From positions 1-14,852 of the forward strand of contig JWZX01002319.1 of assembly GCA_001275005.1 (NCBI GenBank): DNA of 14,852 nucleotides, read 5' to 3'. This DNA comes from Chrysochromulina tobinii (Eukaryota > Haptophyta > Prymnesiales > Chrysochromulinaceae). This document shows, piece after piece, positions 12,647 through 14,852 of this stretch (position 1 is its first letter; the number at the start of each line of letters is the position of its first letter). Under the pieces are notes generated by a model, which worked only from the letters and a program-made list of their open reading frames with translations, was not told where the DNA came from and made no database searches. The position numbers and the translations under genes were made by a program.

Positions 12647-14852
12647 GTACCGCGAGGACCAACGCAGATGAATGGGGGGCGCCGCGCGAGCGCATCGCAC
12701 TGGAACGGGGGGAAAATGACAAGTGGATATGGGAGCGACATGCCCCGCATGCGATGGCCAAGTGGGCGACACCCCCAATCGAGCGCCAGGCCCTCCGCCA
12801 GATGCAACGGGAGGTGACCCTCGTGTGGCGAAAACGCGAGAGCAACGGAGGACATGCGCAGAGCCCGTGGGTGATCGTCGCAGAGTCCGCGGCGCTATAC
12901 CTCTCCAAGATCCAAGGGCGGGGCATGGGCCTGTACGTGTGGCGAGACTTCGACCGAGACGACAAGATCGGAACGTACAGCGGCAAGGTCTTGGGAGTGT
13001 TCGAGGCGGCGGATACCGAGGGACGCAACGAGGCAGTGCGAAGGTATAGCGGCGCCGAGCCTCCCGAGTACCTCGGGGAGATCGATCTCGACGGCGGAGC
13101 CCGAGTCCAAATCATAGACGCCGCCGACGCAGGACCGCCGTTCCTGCAACGCGCCAACGACTCCAGAGGCCTGACCAACGGGCGAGGCGGCAAGCTGTAC
13201 AACACCGCCGTGATGGACCCCGACGGCACACTGCGGTCCCTGCGGAAGGCACGAGGAGCAGGAGGCCGGGCAGCACCGTGGGGCCGCCCACAGCCGGAGG
13301 GCGGGTGGGAGCAACTGGTACAACGAGAAGTCCTATGGTCATACGGGCCGGCATACTGGGCGACGCGCGGGACGACCCAGAATGATACGACACGAGCCGA
13401 TGCAGATGACACCCGACGTGCGACCACCGCGAGGACGCCGACGAACGCGACATCAGCGCCACAACCTGCGGAGGGACAAGAGTCAGCGGAGGCACACGCG
13501 CCCGTACACGCACGCACGGAGAAGGGCGCAAACCCCAATAAGAAACAGCGCACCACACAAGGGCAAGGGGGAGGGGAAGGTGCACTCACCGGGTTCGCCA
13601 CGTACGACGAGGGCATGGGTACCGCCCTGCTCCAGCCACGACGCACGCAGGTAAAGATCCTGTTCATAGTCGAAGTCTGGGTCGCAGAAACACACCGCAG
13701 ACAGCGACGCGCATGGGAAATGGTAGCGCGCGCCACAAGCGCCTCCAGCGCCGAGGAAGTCCACCTGATTGCGACGAGCAAGGAGGCGGCCGCCGCGTAC
13801 AGAGCGATGGGCTTCAGTCCGGCCTCGGCACAGCACGTAGAGGACAAATGGACGGCACACACGCCGCGCACATCACGAGGCGAGGTATACATGGTCGCCA
13901 GCAAGGTACAAGTGACCGAAAGGGCAAAAGCGAACGGCGTCGCAACACGCGCACAGGAGGGGCGCGCCATGGAGCACAGACCACAGGGGCGGGGGCAGAT
14001 CGCGTGCAGGCAGCGGGCGGGGACATGGTACGAGGCGGCGGCGATCACCGCGATCCGAACACAGCACCGCGGCGACCCGAGCTGGCACATCGCTGACTCC
14101 CTGCCGAGCGGCGGCCACCTGAGCGGGGGGGCGGTATACATGGTCGAGGCGAGAGAAAGGGACCAGCGCAGCGCAACGGAAGCGCACAGTGGGGCGACGA
14201 CAGAGGTGAGCCGCAAGCCACCGACCCCGAGACCGCAGCACACCTTGCCCGCCAATACTGTAGCGTGGCTCGAGGAACGTCAGCGCGCTTGGAGAGCGAG
14301 CACGCACGCGCGCCGCGAGCGGCGCCAGGCAACGCAGACAGCCGAAGGAACTGTGGCACAACACGAGCCCAGGGCTGCCACGCACACCGGCGGCATACAA
14401 GACGGCGCAGCGCCATGCACCCCAACAGAACGCACCAAAGCAAACGGCACCCCAGCAGCACCCGCCAGCGGTGACCGCGCCCATAGCAAACATCGAAGCA
14501 GCGACGAAGGAGGCGATCCCCGAGCGTGGGTTGTCACGTACAACACGAACGGACTGCGGATGCGCGAGCGCGCCCCAAATGGGCGAAAGCTCGGCCAGGG
14601 CTGGGGCAACGGCGAAGACCTCCTCGCGCGCCCGACGGACAAAGCCATGCGCATAGTGCGCGAGCTGCAACATGGGAGGGCGCAGATCGCAGTCCTGACA
14701 GACACCAGACTCGAGGGTGAGGAAGCGCAGGCGATGCGAGCGCACCTACTCAAATGGCACGGGCTCGCGTCCGAAGTCACAGACATGACCCCCGGCGAGG
14801 GCGCCGGAGGCGTGATGATTGTGTGGGACTCGACTGCGATGATGCGCGCCGG
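12643..14852 (+). CDS. Retrotransposon-like polyprotein: SET-like, GNAT-like and EEP endonuclease domains (3' end beyond window)
   Basis: An open frame from ATG 12643 (A at -3; preceding in-frame stop TAA at 12589) runs 736 codons to the window edge with no stop. Residues 85-239 resemble a SET methyltransferase: SAM-binding IQGRGMGLYVWRDF (90-103), GTYSGKVLG (111-119), QRANDSRG (169-176, for the usual RFxNHS), LYNTAVM (185-191) and the C-terminal catalytic-Tyr segment LWSYGPAYW (231-239). Residues 314-422 resemble a GNAT acetyltransferase: TGFATYDEG, VKILFIVEVWVAETHRRQRR (337-356) and the late AAAAYRAMGF (382-391); the acetyl-CoA loop is degenerate (RRQRRA in place of R/QxxGxG). Residues 627-736 are the start of an EEP (APE-like) endonuclease: WVVTYNTNGL (629-638), IAVLTDTRLE (682-691), AGGVMIVWDS (721-730). 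SET and GNAT domains modify chromatin or proteins; EEP nicks target DNA in LINE-type elements. Codon endings are A-rich and T-poor, unlike the upstream genes. No reverse transcriptase lies inside the window. Confidence 0.7.
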   Translation, partial: MSTARTNADEWGAPRERIALERGENDKWIWERHAPHAMAKWATPPIERQALRQMQREVTLVWRKRESNGGHAQSPWVIVAESAALYLSKIQGRGMGLYVWRDFDRDDKIGTYSGKVLGVFEAADTEGRNEAVRRYSGAEPPEYLGEIDLDGGARVQIIDAADAGPPFLQRANDSRGLTNGRGGKLYNTAVMDPDGTLRSLRKARGAGGRAAPWGRPQPEGGWEQLVQREVLWSYGPAYWATRGTTQNDTTRADADDTRRATTARTPTNATSAPQPAEGQESAEAHAPVHARTEKGANPNKKQRTTQGQGGGEGALTGFATYDEGMGTALLQPRRTQVKILFIVEVWVAETHRRQRRAWEMVARATSASSAEEVHLIATSKEAAAAYRAMGFSPASAQHVEDKWTAHTPRTSRGEVYMVASKVQVTERAKANGVATRAQEGRAMEHRPQGRGQIACRQRAGTWYEAAAITAIRTQHRGDPSWHIADSLPSGGHLSGGAVYMVEARERDQRSATEAHSGATTEVSRKPPTPRPQHTLPANTVAWLEERQRAWRASTHARRERRQATQTAEGTVAQHEPRAATHTGGIQDGAAPCTPTERTKANGTPAAPASGDRAHSKHRSSDEGGDPRAWVVTYNTNGLRMRERAPNGRKLGQGWGNGEDLLARPTDKAMRIVRELQHGRAQIAVLTDTRLEGEEAQAMRAHLLKWHGLASEVTDMTPGEGAGGVMIVWDSTAMMRA

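Noticed and set aside
12414-14255. 613-codon minus-strand open frame
   Set aside because: It is antisense to the SET/GNAT/EEP frame. The plus strand is T-poor, so TTA, CTA and TCA (reverse stops) are rare and long antisense frames arise by chance. The translation is Ser/Arg/Cys-rich with no domain.
1-14852. CRISPR arrays, tRNA or rRNA genes, bacterial operons
   Set aside because: No regularly spaced direct repeats, cloverleaf or rRNA signature was seen; introns and leaders point to a eukaryotic nuclear genome.

Overview
The window looks like nuclear DNA of a GC-rich eukaryotic microalga, plausibly a haptophyte or another alga with a red-type secondary plastid. Support: two genes carry in-frame GT-AG introns, proteins have signal/transit-like leaders, there is a plastid-type heme oxygenase beside a CpeT-like bilin lyase, and one reading frame has UGA exactly at the catalytic Cys of methionine sulfoxide reductase A, as in algal selenoproteins. 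There are no bacterial operons. The taxon is inference.

Layout. 1-2,600 is repeat-rich and gene-poor: a short unrecognised ORF (115-378), copy 1 of a dispersed repeat (460-764), a partial copy of the first ORF (864-919), GCN-triplet low complexity, decayed coding traces, and a weak minus-strand ORF (2145-2555). 2,688-3,647 encodes a RING-H2 protein whose zinc-binding pattern becomes canonical when a 114-nt intron is removed. A degenerate copy of its 3' half (3668-3866) follows and runs into repeat copy 2 (3861-4179). 4,774-6,099 (minus) is a GST-MsrA fusion with two in-frame UGAs, the second at the MsrA active site. 6,589-7,635 (minus) is heme oxygenase and 8,014-8,862 (plus) is the CpeT-like lyase; the two are divergently transcribed from a 378-bp intergenic region. 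9,944-11,449 (plus) is an F-box/leucine-rich-repeat-like protein with a probable intron near its 3' end. From about 11,600 the plus strand becomes T-poor. An open frame starts at 12,643 and runs off the right edge: a SET-like domain, a GNAT-like domain and the N-terminal half of an endonuclease/exonuclease/phosphatase (EEP) domain of the kind found in non-LTR retrotransposons.

Functionally, heme oxygenase makes biliverdin and CpeT-family proteins handle bilins, so a shared promoter suggests co-regulated bilin metabolism. The adjacent GST-MsrA fusion would couple glutathione/thiol chemistry to methionine-sulfoxide repair. The two best candidates for new biology are the predicted selenoprotein GST-MsrA fusion and the SET-GNAT-endonuclease element, which looks like a retrotransposon carrying chromatin-modifier-like domains. 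Its reverse transcriptase, if present, lies beyond the window. All domain calls come from reading motifs by eye; no database was searched.
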